From JALOAD01 sp023228995 [NCBI: Candidatus Muiribacterium halophilum] (GTDB taxonomy: Bacteria; Muiribacteriota; Muiribacteriia; Muiribacteriales), in contig JALOAD010000004.1 of the NCBI GenBank assembly GCA_023228995.1, positions 1-64,000 on the forward strand: a DNA stretch of 64,000 nt. The letters are read 5' to 3'. Made by a program: the position numbers and the translations under genes. The notes beneath the pieces were generated by a model, which saw only the letters and a program-made list of their open reading frames with translations, ran no database searches and had not been told where the DNA came from. Below, piece by piece: positions 40,442 through 49,210 of this stretch (position 1 is its first letter; every line of letters begins with the position of its first letter).

Positions 40442-42068
40442 TACCCGCTCCATCTCTAAATTTAATAAATCCATCTTCTACAAGTGTCTTTAAAATTCCT
40501 TCTATTTTTTTAAATCTAAAATTATCACTTTCTTTTTTAAAACCAATTTCAACAAATTTATTAGCTTCAATAATAAAAAGGTATTGTATAATCGAAGATA
40601 TACCTTCAGGTGCATCTCTATTTTTATCAAGATAAATATTTATAATATCAACTTTTGGTAAAAAATCTATGCTTTTTCCTAAATCATGAGCAACAATTTT
40701 CATTTGCTCATAAAGTTCTCTAGTATCTTCCCAGTCTTTAGCCATAATCATACCAGCATCAAGATCATATTCTATATCACCACTACCTTTACAATGATAT
40801 ATACTTGGTCTTTCTTTTGAATTTTCCATATCAATATTACAACCTTCTTTACTCAAAGAAGATATTACAATCACAGGGCAATTTAATTCAAGACTAAAAA
40901 GTTTAAGCTGAGTACTTATTTCTTCTACTTTAAATTTTTCATCATTATACTGTCCTGAAACCGGCATTTTTTGAAGATAATCAAAAAATATCACAATTTC
41001 ATCAGTATTGTATTCTTGCATAGCATTATAAGCATAAGTTTTTACTCTTTCAAGAGTATCGTTTCTTGAACCTTCAATTACATAAAGTCTTTCCATGAAA
41101 CTTTCCATCTTTCTCCAACCTTTTGCAAACTTAACTTCAAGTTCAGGATCTTTTGAAAGCTGTTTTCTCTGGAGAGTATCTGGATTAATCTGAGTTTCTT
41201 TTGCTAAAAGTCTATAAACAAGATTTTTTTTAGTCTGTTCCCATGTAATAAAAAGCACTGGAATATTATTTCTTGAAGCAAGATTTGTTGCAATCTCAAG
41301 AGTAAAAGTAGTTTTACCTCTTCTTGGTGCTCCTGCTATTCCGTAAAGAAAACCTTTTCTAAGTCCTGAAAGACTCTGATTAAGATCATTAAAAGGTCTT
41401 ATATCATATCCAATCGTGAGAAGATCACCTTCTCGATTTCTTTTAGATATTTCCTGAGCAATATTCAAAAGTTCATCTTTAACTCTAGTAACACTTTTTT
41501 TAAGATGCTGTCTTTGAATATTTCCCAATTTCACAGTCTGACTACCAATAAAATCAATTATACTTTTTTTCTTATCTTTATCTTTTGAATCAGTAAATTC
41601 AAGTAAATCAATACCAATATTTCTAATAGTATCCATTGCTTTTCTATCTTTAAGAATGTCAATATATATTCTAACTTGAGCATATTTAACACTTTTTATT
41701 GCACGAACTTTTTCTAAAACCTCAGCAGCTTGTTTTTTTCCATTTGATAAAAGTCTTTCTTTTATAATGCTAGGATCTAAAAAATCAGGTTTTTCTGAAA
41801 AAGCAGCTTCTATGAGAGCAATAATATCAATTATATCTGGATTTGAAAAAAGCGATGTATTAAGACCATTTTGAAAACATTTATTCATAATAAAAGGATC
41901 ACCAAGAATTCCTGCTACTATAAGTTCTTCTATTTCATTGTTTATTATATTTATATCAGTATCTTTAGCAATTTCTTTTTTTAAAATATCATAACTTTGT
42001 TTAAGACAAACATCACACATGCCACTTTCTAATTTTTCACTATCTTTGCCACATTTAACACATTTCAT
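40401..42068 (-). CDS. DnaB-like ATPase with N-terminal zinc ribbon
   Basis: 555 residues from the ATG at 42068, which has GGAGG 8 bases upstream. Zinc ribbon C3/C6 and C18/C21, an N-terminal helical region like DnaB, then a RecA-type core: GIAGAPRRGKTTF (Walker A, near 244-252), ITWEQTKKNLVYRLLA, IFFDYLQKMPVSGQ (Walker B/H2) and VIVISSLSK. It is a paralogue of the replicative DnaB at 51048, with a changed P-loop and a C-terminal winged-helix-like tail (GILKTLVEDGFIKFRD). Such chromosomal DnaB/RepA/KaiC-like ATPases are not assigned a clear function. Confidence 0.75.
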   Translation of the reverse strand: MKCVKCGKDSEKLESGMCDVCLKQSYDILKKEIAKDTDINIINNEIEELIVAGILGDPFIMNKCFQNGLNTSLFSNPDIIDIIALIEAAFSEKPDFLDPSIIKERLLSNGKKQAAEVLEKVRAIKSVKYAQVRIYIDILKDRKAMDTIRNIGIDLLEFTDSKDKDKKKSIIDFIGSQTVKLGNIQRQHLKKSVTRVKDELLNIAQEISKRNREGDLLTIGYDIRPFNDLNQSLSGLRKGFLYGIAGAPRRGKTTFTLEIATNLASRNNIPVLFITWEQTKKNLVYRLLAKETQINPDTLQRKQLSKDPELEVKFAKGWRKMESFMERLYVIEGSRNDTLERVKTYAYNAMQEYNTDEIVIFFDYLQKMPVSGQYNDEKFKVEEISTQLKLFSLELNCPVIVISSLSKEGCNIDMENSKERPSIYHCKGSGDIEYDLDAGMIMAKDWEDTRELYEQMKIVAHDLGKSIDFLPKVDIINIYLDKNRDAPEGISSIIQYLFIIEANKFVEIGFKKESDNFRFKKIEGILKTLVEDGFIKFRDGAGNVSTKSNSPGISF

Positions 42069-42119
42069 AAAACTTTCCTCCAGATAATGAAATCCATACA
42101 TTTAAATTCTGTAAAAGTA

Positions 42120-42148
42120 AGAATACCATACATTATGAAATTTTTAAA
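42120..42148 (-). promoter_or_regulatory. Putative promoter of the DnaB-like/HD-GYP/acpS operon
   Basis: Minus strand -35 TTTAAA (42143-42148), 17-base spacer, extended -10 TGG-TATTCT (-10 hexamer 42120-42125). Lies about 50 bases before the DnaB-like start, in the only real gap of this gene run. Confidence 0.4.
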
Positions 42149-42191
42149 GATGAAAAACAGTAAAGAGGTACATAAAGAGTTTTATGTTTTT

Positions 42192-43244
42192 TTATTCAAA
42201 ATATATCTCAGTTGTATCATTGACTATATCATGCCATATTTTTTCATCATCAGCACTGATAATATTATTATCTCTTTCATTTTTTATTTTTAATTCTCTC
42301 TGAATACCTGGTGAAAGAAATATAATTATCTCTTTTCTTTCTTTTGTATTTCTCTTTCTTCTAAAAAGTTTTCCAAGAAAAGGCATATCTCCAAGAACAG
42401 GAACTTTTGTATAAATTTCTTTCATATCAACTTTTATAAGACCGCCAATTGCAACAACTTGTTTATCTTTCACCATAACCTCAGTATTTGCACTAATAGT
42501 ATCGATTATAGGTTTGTTTGCTCCAGGAGACCAAGAATTAAAAGAACTTATCTCAGGACTTATTGTAAGATTTATAATATCTGAATCGCCAATTATAGAA
42601 GCTTTTACTCCAAGCTTAACACCAACTTCAACAAAATCAGTATTTGTGCTTATAATGCCATCAGATATAACTGATCTATCAATAGGAATTTTTTTCCCTA
42701 CAAGTATATCTGCTCTTTTACCATCTTTTACAAATAACTTTGGATTAGAAATTATATTTACATCTTCTTTTTGCATCATAAGATTAAGAATTCCATCAAA
42801 ATCATCATTATTTAATGTGGTAAGTTTAAAAGTTCCACCTGTTGTATATTGAGAAGAAGGAACATTTATATCAGCTTCAAATCTTTTAGTAGTACTGCCA
42901 ATATTATTAAAATCTTTTTTAAGATTCCATTCAAAGCCATAATCATTATCTTGATTAAAAGAAACTTCAACAATTCTAGCTTCTATCATGATTTGAACAG
43001 GATTAGATTGCTGGGAAAAATTATCATAAAGATTCTGATATTTAAGCATATTTTCTGAAGAATCCTCAATTATTATCTTACCATTCTTAATATCTGTATA
43101 TATTTTTCCACCATCCGATATAAAAGTAGAAAACATATCAGACATATCTTCAGTATTTTGAGGATTAACTTCAAATACTCTTATTTCACAAAATGTATTT
43201 AATGATATTATTGCAATCAATAACAGAATCAATATTCTTCTCAT
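42192..43244 (-). CDS. Short secretin-domain outer membrane protein
   Basis: 350 residues from the ATG at 43244 (GGAG 5 bases upstream; the frame is open to 43280). A signal peptide, one short N-type domain, then a secretin core with VQIMIEARIVEVSF, ISNPKLFVKDGKRADILVGK, IDTISANTEVMVKDKQVVAIGGL and VPVLGDMPFLGKLF, as in GspD/PilQ. Most secretins have several N domains and exceed 400 residues, so this is a minimal one. No other secretion or pilus assembly ATPase is in the window. Follows comFB. Confidence 0.87.
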   Translation of the reverse strand: MRRILILLLIAIISLNTFCEIRVFEVNPQNTEDMSDMFSTFISDGGKIYTDIKNGKIIIEDSSENMLKYQNLYDNFSQQSNPVQIMIEARIVEVSFNQDNDYGFEWNLKKDFNNIGSTTKRFEADINVPSSQYTTGGTFKLTTLNNDDFDGILNLMMQKEDVNIISNPKLFVKDGKRADILVGKKIPIDRSVISDGIISTNTDFVEVGVKLGVKASIIGDSDIINLTISPEISSFNSWSPGANKPIIDTISANTEVMVKDKQVVAIGGLIKVDMKEIYTKVPVLGDMPFLGKLFRRKRNTKERKEIIIFLSPGIQRELKIKNERDNNIISADDEKIWHDIVNDTTEIYFE

Positions 43245-43254
43245 ATATACTCCT

Positions 43255-43524
43255 TCAATCTCTTGGATTTTTTTTAACAATCTCCATTGCTTTAATAATT
43301 TCAGTTATTATATCGACTTTATACTGTATTTTAAGAAATTCAAGCTTTGTATAAGCTTCTCCCTTAACTGTTACAACATATTTTGCAGGAAGATTGTTTA
43401 ATGCAAGAGCACAAATATCAAGAATGTTTTTTTCACTATTAACAATCTCATCATCTCTTGATACTATTTCTCGTACTTTTTCTATAATTATTTTTTCAAT
43501 TATATTTTCAAGAAAATAATTCAT
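43255..43524 (-). CDS. ComFB-family protein
   Basis: 89 residues matching the late competence protein ComFB family: CALALNNLPAKYVVT-KGEAY in the middle and KNPR at the end. Recent work on cyanobacterial ComFB proteins describes them as cyclic dinucleotide receptors, which would fit the HD-GYP protein encoded nearby. It lies between a secretin and a PorV-like barrel gene, as ComFB genes often lie near pilus or surface genes. Confidence 0.85.
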   Translation of the reverse strand: MNYFLENIIEKIIIEKVREIVSRDDEIVNSEKNILDICALALNNLPAKYVVTVKGEAYTKLEFLKIQYKVDIITEIIKAMEIVKKNPRD

Positions 43525-43550
43525 TAAAATATCCTATAAAATATATTTAT

Positions 43551-44516
43551 TTAAAAAATCATCGAACCACCAGCAAAATGCTGATCTGTATCATTATCAT
43601 AATCTCCCATATAAGCATAATCAATTCTAAAATTAGGAGTTACACCCATTGAAAATCCCATATTGAAATTTCCATCTTTTGAACCAAATCTAAAAGTAAG
43701 ATTATTTTCAATAAAAGTCTTTTCAAGTCCAATTCGAAATTCAGATTCATCGCCTACAGCTCCAGCAACTTTTTTACTATTGATTATATTATATCCATCA
43801 ATAGCAAGAGTAGTTGTTTCGTCAATATGCATTGCAAAACCAAGAGTAAAAACAGTAGGAAGATCATAACTTGAGTCTTTTATAACATTATCAATTGTAA
43901 GCCCAATATCAAGAAATTCAGAAAACTCATATATCACACCAAATCCTAATGTGTTTTCATTAAAATCTACAAGTTTACCATTATCAGGATCAACATAATT
44001 TGAAAAAGATGTAAATCCAAGCTTAACGCCTGTAAGAACAGCTGCATTCGGTTGCCCAAAAAGATGTATTTTTCTTGCTACCCCAATTCTAAAATCAGAT
44101 CTTTCAAAACCAAATTTATCTGAAGAAAATAAAATTCCAACACCAAAATTATAAGCTACAGTTGCTTCATTTACTGGCGGTTTTAATCTTCTTTCAAGAT
44201 ATTCACTAATAGTAAATCTAACATTCTGTTCTGTTTCAGTACTCTGAGCAGTAAAAGCAGCTCCATCATACTCAAGTTCATCTCTAAGATTTGCTTTGAG
44301 CATAACCGAACCTTCTCTTACTCCTGCACTGATTTTTGCAAGTCCTGCTGGATTATAAAAAACCCCTATAGAATCATCTGATATTGCAGAATAAGCTTCA
44401 CCCATACCAATTGCTCTTACTCCATAATCTCCAAATCCTAAATTCCTTACACCCACTAAAGCAAAAACATTCGAAAACATAAGCGTGATTATCAAAACAA
44501 TCTGGAATTTTTTCAT
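43551..44516 (-). CDS. PorV/UPF0164-like outer membrane beta-barrel
   Basis: 321 residues with a signal peptide. The hallmark GVRAIGMGEAYSAISDD-S-GVFYNPAGLAKI near the N-terminus defines the PorV/FadL-like group, and the rest is regular amphipathic beta strands ending in an aromatic (GGSMIF). Such barrels export or bind surface lipoproteins or hydrophobic ligands. A strong GGGAGG ribosome binding site. Next gene upstream encodes a lipoprotein. Confidence 0.85.
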   Translation of the reverse strand: MKKFQIVLIITLMFSNVFALVGVRNLGFGDYGVRAIGMGEAYSAISDDSIGVFYNPAGLAKISAGVREGSVMLKANLRDELEYDGAAFTAQSTETEQNVRFTISEYLERRLKPPVNEATVAYNFGVGILFSSDKFGFERSDFRIGVARKIHLFGQPNAAVLTGVKLGFTSFSNYVDPDNGKLVDFNENTLGFGVIYEFSEFLDIGLTIDNVIKDSSYDLPTVFTLGFAMHIDETTTLAIDGYNIINSKKVAGAVGDESEFRIGLEKTFIENNLTFRFGSKDGNFNMGFSMGVTPNFRIDYAYMGDYDNDTDQHFAGGSMIF

Positions 44517-44527
44517 ATATTTCCTCC

Positions 44528-45751
44528 CTATTCCTCTTCTATATAAAGAATAATTTCCCCATTAATATTATTACACTCTATTTTAATCTTTCCTCCCTTT
44601 TCATCCTGAACTTTATAAATATTATTTCCAGGTGCTTTTACAGATTCATCTATATATCCTGAAAGCATAAGATCAAATATTGTTATATTAATATCTTCAG
44701 GATTATCTTTTCTATATTTCACCGCAGCATCAAGTATTTTTTTCATATTTTTAATATGTATGTTTTTCTCATCTTTTTTGAAATCTTCATTGTCTTCTTT
44801 AACATTTCCACTTGATTTTTTTTCTTCTCTTTTGACAATTCTTTCTGCCTGTCTTGAAAAACCAACATCTATTTTTTCTTTACCGACTATTTTCTTATTA
44901 TATACAAGTGGTAAAACAGGAAATTTTGCTCTTTCTTTAACTGGGTTTATAGAGTAATCTGAAAGGATATTTTTCTGATTTATATCATTTCCATTATCTA
45001 ATATATCAAGTATATTTGAATTTCCATAATATGCAGACCCCCCACCAAAATTATTAGTACTAGAAGTTGCTTTTACTTTACGAACAAAAATATTTTCTAT
45101 ATTTCTCTCGTTTTCATCAAAACCCATTACAAGAACCTGGTATCCCCACCATTCTCTTGGCTCTCCAAGAAGATATTTAGGGATTTTAGCTGTTATTGTA
45201 TCATAACTTACAATATAAAAATCAGGAATAATTATATTACCAGATTTATAGAGTAATTTTGTCCTTATATCATTTATCTCATACTCAAGATAATTCTTGA
45301 CCCATTCAGGATGAAGAGGATTAACCATAACAACACTTTCCCAAGCATTATGAGGATTTATACTACAATCACGACCCAAAAGAGTTTTGCTTTCCCCAGA
45401 ATAAGGTTGCTGATCCTTATCTATATAAACATCTATAATAAATTGATCCCATCTACCAAAAAATTCAGTATTTCTTATAATTTCTTCAGCAAATTTAAAT
45501 TTCATAAAAATATAATCACCTGCATCTTCAACAGTAAACTTTATTAGATCAAATATATTTCTTCTTGAAGAATCATAAATTCTTGGATAAGAATAATAAC
45601 CAGGACCATATCCATCACCCACAACATCTTCAAATTCAAAAAGTATATCTCTAGAAATTGCTTCTGAAATACTTTTTTCTATAGGATTTACACCACATCC
45701 ATTAAGAAAGATGATTAAGGTTAAAAATATTGATAATTTTATTAATTTCAT
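44528..45751 (-). CDS. Lipoprotein with glucodextranase-C-like domain and pseudopilin-like tail
   Basis: 407 residues. Lipobox ends at C19 (FLNGC). Residues about 35-250 resemble the C-terminal domain of glucodextranase-type proteins (DVVGDGYGPGYYSYP, FDLIKFTVEDAGDYIFMKFKF, VYIDKDQQPYSGESKTLLG), which bind carbohydrate or heme in related folds. A lysine/glutamate-rich linker follows, and the last 75 residues recall the soluble part of GspG-type pseudopilins (AAVKYRKDNPEDINITIFDLM). The pairing of parts is unusual. Likely surface or periplasmic; ligand unknown. Confidence 0.7.
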   Translation of the reverse strand: MKLIKLSIFLTLIIFLNGCGVNPIEKSISEAISRDILFEFEDVVGDGYGPGYYSYPRIYDSSRRNIFDLIKFTVEDAGDYIFMKFKFAEEIIRNTEFFGRWDQFIIDVYIDKDQQPYSGESKTLLGRDCSINPHNAWESVVMVNPLHPEWVKNYLEYEINDIRTKLLYKSGNIIIPDFYIVSYDTITAKIPKYLLGEPREWWGYQVLVMGFDENERNIENIFVRKVKATSSTNNFGGGSAYYGNSNILDILDNGNDINQKNILSDYSINPVKERAKFPVLPLVYNKKIVGKEKIDVGFSRQAERIVKREEKKSSGNVKEDNEDFKKDEKNIHIKNMKKILDAAVKYRKDNPEDINITIFDLMLSGYIDESVKAPGNNIYKVQDEKGGKIKIECNNINGEIILYIEEE

Positions 45752-45759
45752 CTTTTCTC

Positions 45760-48006
45760 CTAAAAGTTTGTAGAAACTGTTAATTTAAATTTCTTAAAAG
45801 TATCTTTATAATCTGAATAAAAATTTGTCTTATCAAAAGTATAGTAATTGTCATCCCAAGGTGGTGAATACCAAAACTGTACTTTTGTGCCATCTTCAGC
45901 TTTATAATTTATATCAGCATATACATGTTGTTTTTGAGTATCATCATTATATTGTTTCCACCAGTATCCAAATCTTCCTTTAAGCCTTGAAGTAAAAGAG
46001 TTTGACAAAACTGTTCTAAAAAACTTTTTATCTGGAAGATCTTGACCATATTCTCCTTTTTTTCCATAATAAAAAGTATTTTCAAGAGCAGTTGTCGAAG
46101 TCAAATCTATAGAATTCTCAAGATATACTGTCCACCATCTTTCTTCTTTATCACTGTCTGAATTAATAGAATCCCAACCTATTGCAGATTTTCCATAATC
46201 AAATCCAGTTTTCATATATATAGTATCTGTAGCATTCCATGCAGTACTACCCCAAACACCCATACCTCTAAATGCATTATTTGCTTTATTTAATTTATCA
46301 TTATCTTTTTCTGACCAAACACCCATTTCCACTTTAGTAGAATTTGCAGGATTTACAGTCGCATATATTTTAAGTTCATTTTTATAATAACCATCTTCGT
46401 CCTTAGCAGGATCTTTTTTTATAGTATTAAGTATATCTGCTTTGAATCTATCAGAAAATGTACCATATATATTAAGTTCAAATTTATCTGCATCATAATT
46501 ATACCAAGAATCAGTATTATCATATTTATCCCACCACACTTTAAGATAATTCAATTTAACATAAGCACTTTTTCCCTCACCAAAATCCATAGAATATGTA
46601 TTGTTCAACTCAAAAAATCTTTCTCCATATTTATAAGCATTTCCCCATTTGTAAAACCATTCATCTCTACCTGAAAAATAACCATCATTCTGAAAAGCAT
46701 AATAATAATCAGGAGCATAATACAATGCGAAATTTTCTTCAAAATTATAAAAAGTAAGATCAGAACTCAATTTATCTCTTTTATAACTTGCTGTAAGTCT
46801 TAAACCACTTTCTGATAAATTCTCATCAATATTAGCACCATCATTGCTTTCATTCTTCATCAAAGACAAAGTTGATGAAAAACTATATTGAGAATTTTTA
46901 ATAAATTCAAAATCCATACCTCTTACACTTTTAAATTTAACTTTATCAGAATCATTATCTATAAATGATTGAATATAAAAACCACCAACAGTCAACGAAC
47001 CATCTGGTAATACATCTTTAGGAACTTTGTATCTTGGTCTTAAAGCAAGAAGAGTATCAGATGAACCATTTCCTGAACTATGCAACTGATAAGCTCCAGC
47101 AAAATACGATGTATCTTTATTAAAATTGCCATCTACTTCTACTCCAGAACCTTTTGAATAACCAAGTTTTGCATGCCAAGGATTATTAAGAAGTCCAACT
47201 GAATCATCTAATGAAGAAAAACTTTCTTTAAAGAAAAATCTCATATTAGATTTTGGAGCTTTCAATTTATAGTGCATAGATTTTATTTTAAGATAATTTG
47301 AATCATCATAATCTATTTTATCTCTATATTTAACAGTATCACTCACCTCAACTGTACCACCACCTGGAATAGAAACTTCATGAGTAGATATAGTTTCAGT
47401 TACAAAACCATCAAATTTTGGTTTTGAACTATAATCAGTTAATCCATTTTCCATATTCATATAAAACTCAGATTGTGATGAAGGTTTTGAAATAAGCTCA
47501 AGAGAAACTTCATGAAACGGGTCATGCCATCCTGTTTTTGATGAATCACCAGTTTCTTTTCTAACAGTATATCCAAGTTCTGAATAATATGAACCATATA
47601 TTTTAAATTTTTCATTGTCATCTTTAAGATTATTTTGACTTTCTTCAAGTTTTTTTACTCTATCTTCAAGATTACCTACTCTAATTCCCAAAGCTTCCAG
47701 TTCATCTTTAAATTCAGTTGAAAGTTTCCTTATAGTAGCTGCTTCTTTTGCATCGATAAATCCGCCTGATGTTTGAACATCTCTAACTCTATCCAATATT
47801 TTTGCAATAGTAACTGCCATTTCATATCTTGTGATAGTTAAATCCCCTTTAAAAAAACCATCAGGAAATCCACCCATATATCCTTTATCAATAAGTTCAT
47901 TTACAGCTTCATAAGCCCAATGTTCTTTTGGAACATCTGAAAAAGGATTGGAATATATTATAACTGAAGTGAATATCAGTAATAAAAGCAATGCTTTAAT
48001 TTTCAC
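45760..48006 (-). CDS. SLH-domain outer membrane porin (OmpM/SomA-like)
   Basis: About 748 residues. Signal peptide, one SLH domain (FSDVPKEHWAYEAVNELIDKG ... TITRYEMAVTIAKIL), a coiled coil (KLSTEFKDELEALGIRVGNL ... ), then a large beta-barrel ending in Phe. SLH-barrel proteins tether the outer membrane to pyruvylated peptidoglycan-linked polymer in Negativicutes, Deinococcus, Synergistetes and cyanobacteria. The start is set at a GTG (48006) 6 bases after GGAG; the in-frame ATG at 48018 contains that site. Probably a major outer membrane protein. Confidence 0.87.
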   Translation of the reverse strand: MKIKALLLLLIFTSVIIYSNPFSDVPKEHWAYEAVNELIDKGYMGGFPDGFFKGDLTITRYEMAVTIAKILDRVRDVQTSGGFIDAKEAATIRKLSTEFKDELEALGIRVGNLEDRVKKLEESQNNLKDDNEKFKIYGSYYSELGYTVRKETGDSSKTGWHDPFHEVSLELISKPSSQSEFYMNMENGLTDYSSKPKFDGFVTETISTHEVSIPGGGTVEVSDTVKYRDKIDYDDSNYLKIKSMHYKLKAPKSNMRFFFKESFSSLDDSVGLLNNPWHAKLGYSKGSGVEVDGNFNKDTSYFAGAYQLHSSGNGSSDTLLALRPRYKVPKDVLPDGSLTVGGFYIQSFIDNDSDKVKFKSVRGMDFEFIKNSQYSFSSTLSLMKNESNDGANIDENLSESGLRLTASYKRDKLSSDLTFYNFEENFALYYAPDYYYAFQNDGYFSGRDEWFYKWGNAYKYGERFFELNNTYSMDFGEGKSAYVKLNYLKVWWDKYDNTDSWYNYDADKFELNIYGTFSDRFKADILNTIKKDPAKDEDGYYKNELKIYATVNPANSTKVEMGVWSEKDNDKLNKANNAFRGMGVWGSTAWNATDTIYMKTGFDYGKSAIGWDSINSDSDKEERWWTVYLENSIDLTSTTALENTFYYGKKGEYGQDLPDKKFFRTVLSNSFTSRLKGRFGYWWKQYNDDTQKQHVYADINYKAEDGTKVQFWYSPPWDDNYYTFDKTNFYSDYKDTFKKFKLTVSTNF

Positions 48007-48136
48007 TAAACTCTCCATTTGTTTGATTACTTAAGTGAATTATCGGAATAGTTGCAAAATTGAATTAAAACTTTAACTTTGAAATTACCTGTTACCACAT
48101 TTAAATTTTTAATTGAAATAAATTTTTAAATCGATA

Positions 48137-48296
48137 TTGGCTTGTCATTATGACTTCGCCAAAATATATGCTTTGACATAATATGACTTTAGCATAGATT
48201 GCTGACAAGTCACAATGTGACAAGTCAGCGTTTTTGAGCTTTGCTCAAGTTTTAAACCTAGTTTTACTTGTAAAACTACATCGTGCATTCATGCAC
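48137..48296. repeat. Array of six consecutive hairpins
   Basis: Six non-overlapping inverted repeats in 160 bases: 48137-48162 (TTGGC/GCCAA), 48167-48196 (TATGCT/AGCATA), 48201-48229 (GCTGAC/GTCAGC, 12 of 14 pairs), 48234-48248 (TTGAGC/GCTCAA), 48259-48278 (9-base arms, 2-base loop) and 48283-48296 (GTGCAT/ATGCAC). The first three share an inner core of the form TTGTCAT..ATGACTT. Not a CRISPR: repeats differ and there are no spacers. Lies between the CBM48 gene and the SLH-porin gene. Confidence 0.6.
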
Positions 48297-48348
48297 CAAC
48301 TACTTCACCATTTCACTATCTCACCGATTCATCTGTCACGACTTAACC
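48297..48348 (-). repeat. Intergenic GTGAAA-type repeat element (copy C)
   Basis: Read on the minus strand, just after the CBM48 gene stop: GGTGAGATAGTGAAATGGTG and flanking units at a spacing of 8-9 bases. GGTGAGATAG is shared with copy B and GTGAAATGG with copy A (4690-4799). It directly abuts the hairpin array, an arrangement also seen in shorter form in copies A and B. Confidence 0.45.
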
Positions 48349-48349
48349 T

Positions 48350-49018
48350 TCATCTAACTATCAAAACAGAATTTTTTCCTCCAAATCCATCTTCTTCAAA
48401 TTCTAAAGCTTGTGGATCTGAATACCACTTTGATTGATTTACTATGAAAAAATAAGTATATTTTCCAGGTTCAATATAATAACTTCCTTCCCATTTGCCA
48501 TCACCATCATGATCGGTAAGATTAAAAACATCTGTTTTCCATTTCACAAATTCACCCGTAACACTTATACTTTTCGCTTCCTTATCAATAAAACTAAAAT
48601 AAGTTACATCTAATTTTTCTTCAATAGGAATATCTTTTATAGATTTATCAATATTAGATTTTTCAAGTTCTGCTGTAATACTTTTTGAATTATATTCAAA
48701 ATAAGAATTATCAAAATTACCATCTTTTATAATACTTTCATTTTCAGGGTCTATTATCCAATCCCCATTATCAATAACAAATTTATACTGATATTTTCCA
48801 AATCCTATTTTTACTGAAGTTGTCCACATATCATTGTTTTTTTGAAGAATATTTTCAGTAGATGACCAATTATTAAAGGAGCCTGCTATTGATACAGATT
48901 TATAGTTTTTATCTTTTAAAGAAAAAATCACACCATCGCTTGTAAAGTCAACTTTTGAATAAACTGTAAAAAAAGTTTGTATAATTATAAAAATTGATAA
49001 AAATAATTTTTTTTTCAT
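48350..49018 (-). CDS. Exported protein with two CBM48/AMPK-type carbohydrate-binding domains
   Basis: 222 residues from the ATG at 49018. Signal peptide, then two copies of a glycogen-binding-like domain: VSIAGSFNNWSS ... FGKYQYKFVIDNGDWIIDP and ISVTGEFVKWKTD ... PGKYTYFFIVNQSKWYSDP. CBM48 domains bind alpha-glucans in glycogen enzymes; here they stand alone in the envelope, so the protein may bind a surface glucan or serve as a beta-sandwich part of an envelope complex. A frame extends to 49045 but AGG before the ATG supports 49018. Confidence 0.82.
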   Translation of the reverse strand: MKKKLFLSIFIIIQTFFTVYSKVDFTSDGVIFSLKDKNYKSVSIAGSFNNWSSTENILQKNNDMWTTSVKIGFGKYQYKFVIDNGDWIIDPENESIIKDGNFDNSYFEYNSKSITAELEKSNIDKSIKDIPIEEKLDVTYFSFIDKEAKSISVTGEFVKWKTDVFNLTDHDGDGKWEGSYYIEPGKYTYFFIVNQSKWYSDPQALEFEEDGFGGKNSVLIVR

Positions 49019-49068
49019 ATTAAATACCTTGTTTTGTGTATTCAAACCTGTTTATTAGTATTACAAAT

Positions 49069-49097
49069 AGTATAACATAAAGTCAATGTTATATAAA
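49069..49097 (-). promoter_or_regulatory. Putative promoter of the CBM48 gene
   Basis: Minus strand extended -10 TGT-TATACT (hexamer 49069-49074), 17-base spacer and weak -35 TTTATA (49092-49097). A TTGACT closer by is an alternative -35 for a TAATAC -10. Divergent from the rpsF promoter. Confidence 0.4.
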
Positions 49098-49210
49098 TAC
49101 AGTATGTTAAGCGTATAAAAGCTTTACAAAAAAAATCTACTTGGTAACTTAAGTGAACGTTGCGAAGCATATAATATACGGATGTATTATAAGTGAACGA
49201 AGGTAAAATA

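Noticed and set aside
42164-42190. Hairpin ACATAAA/TTTATGT followed by a T-run on the plus strand
   Set aside because: It has terminator form only on the plus strand, where no gene ends; on the minus strand no T-run follows.
48137-48348. CRISPR array or integron attC array
   Set aside because: The inverted repeats differ in sequence and length, there are no regular spacers, and no cas or integrase gene lies nearby.
48234-48437. Small open reading frame of 67 codons on the plus strand
   Set aside because: It reads through hairpins 4-6 and the pyrimidine repeat and then antisense into the CBM48 gene; no ribosome binding site.
49139-49202. Direct repeat AAGTGAACG (two copies) as an attachment site
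   Set aside because: Nine bases repeated once about 40 bases apart with nothing mobile between them; chance is likely.
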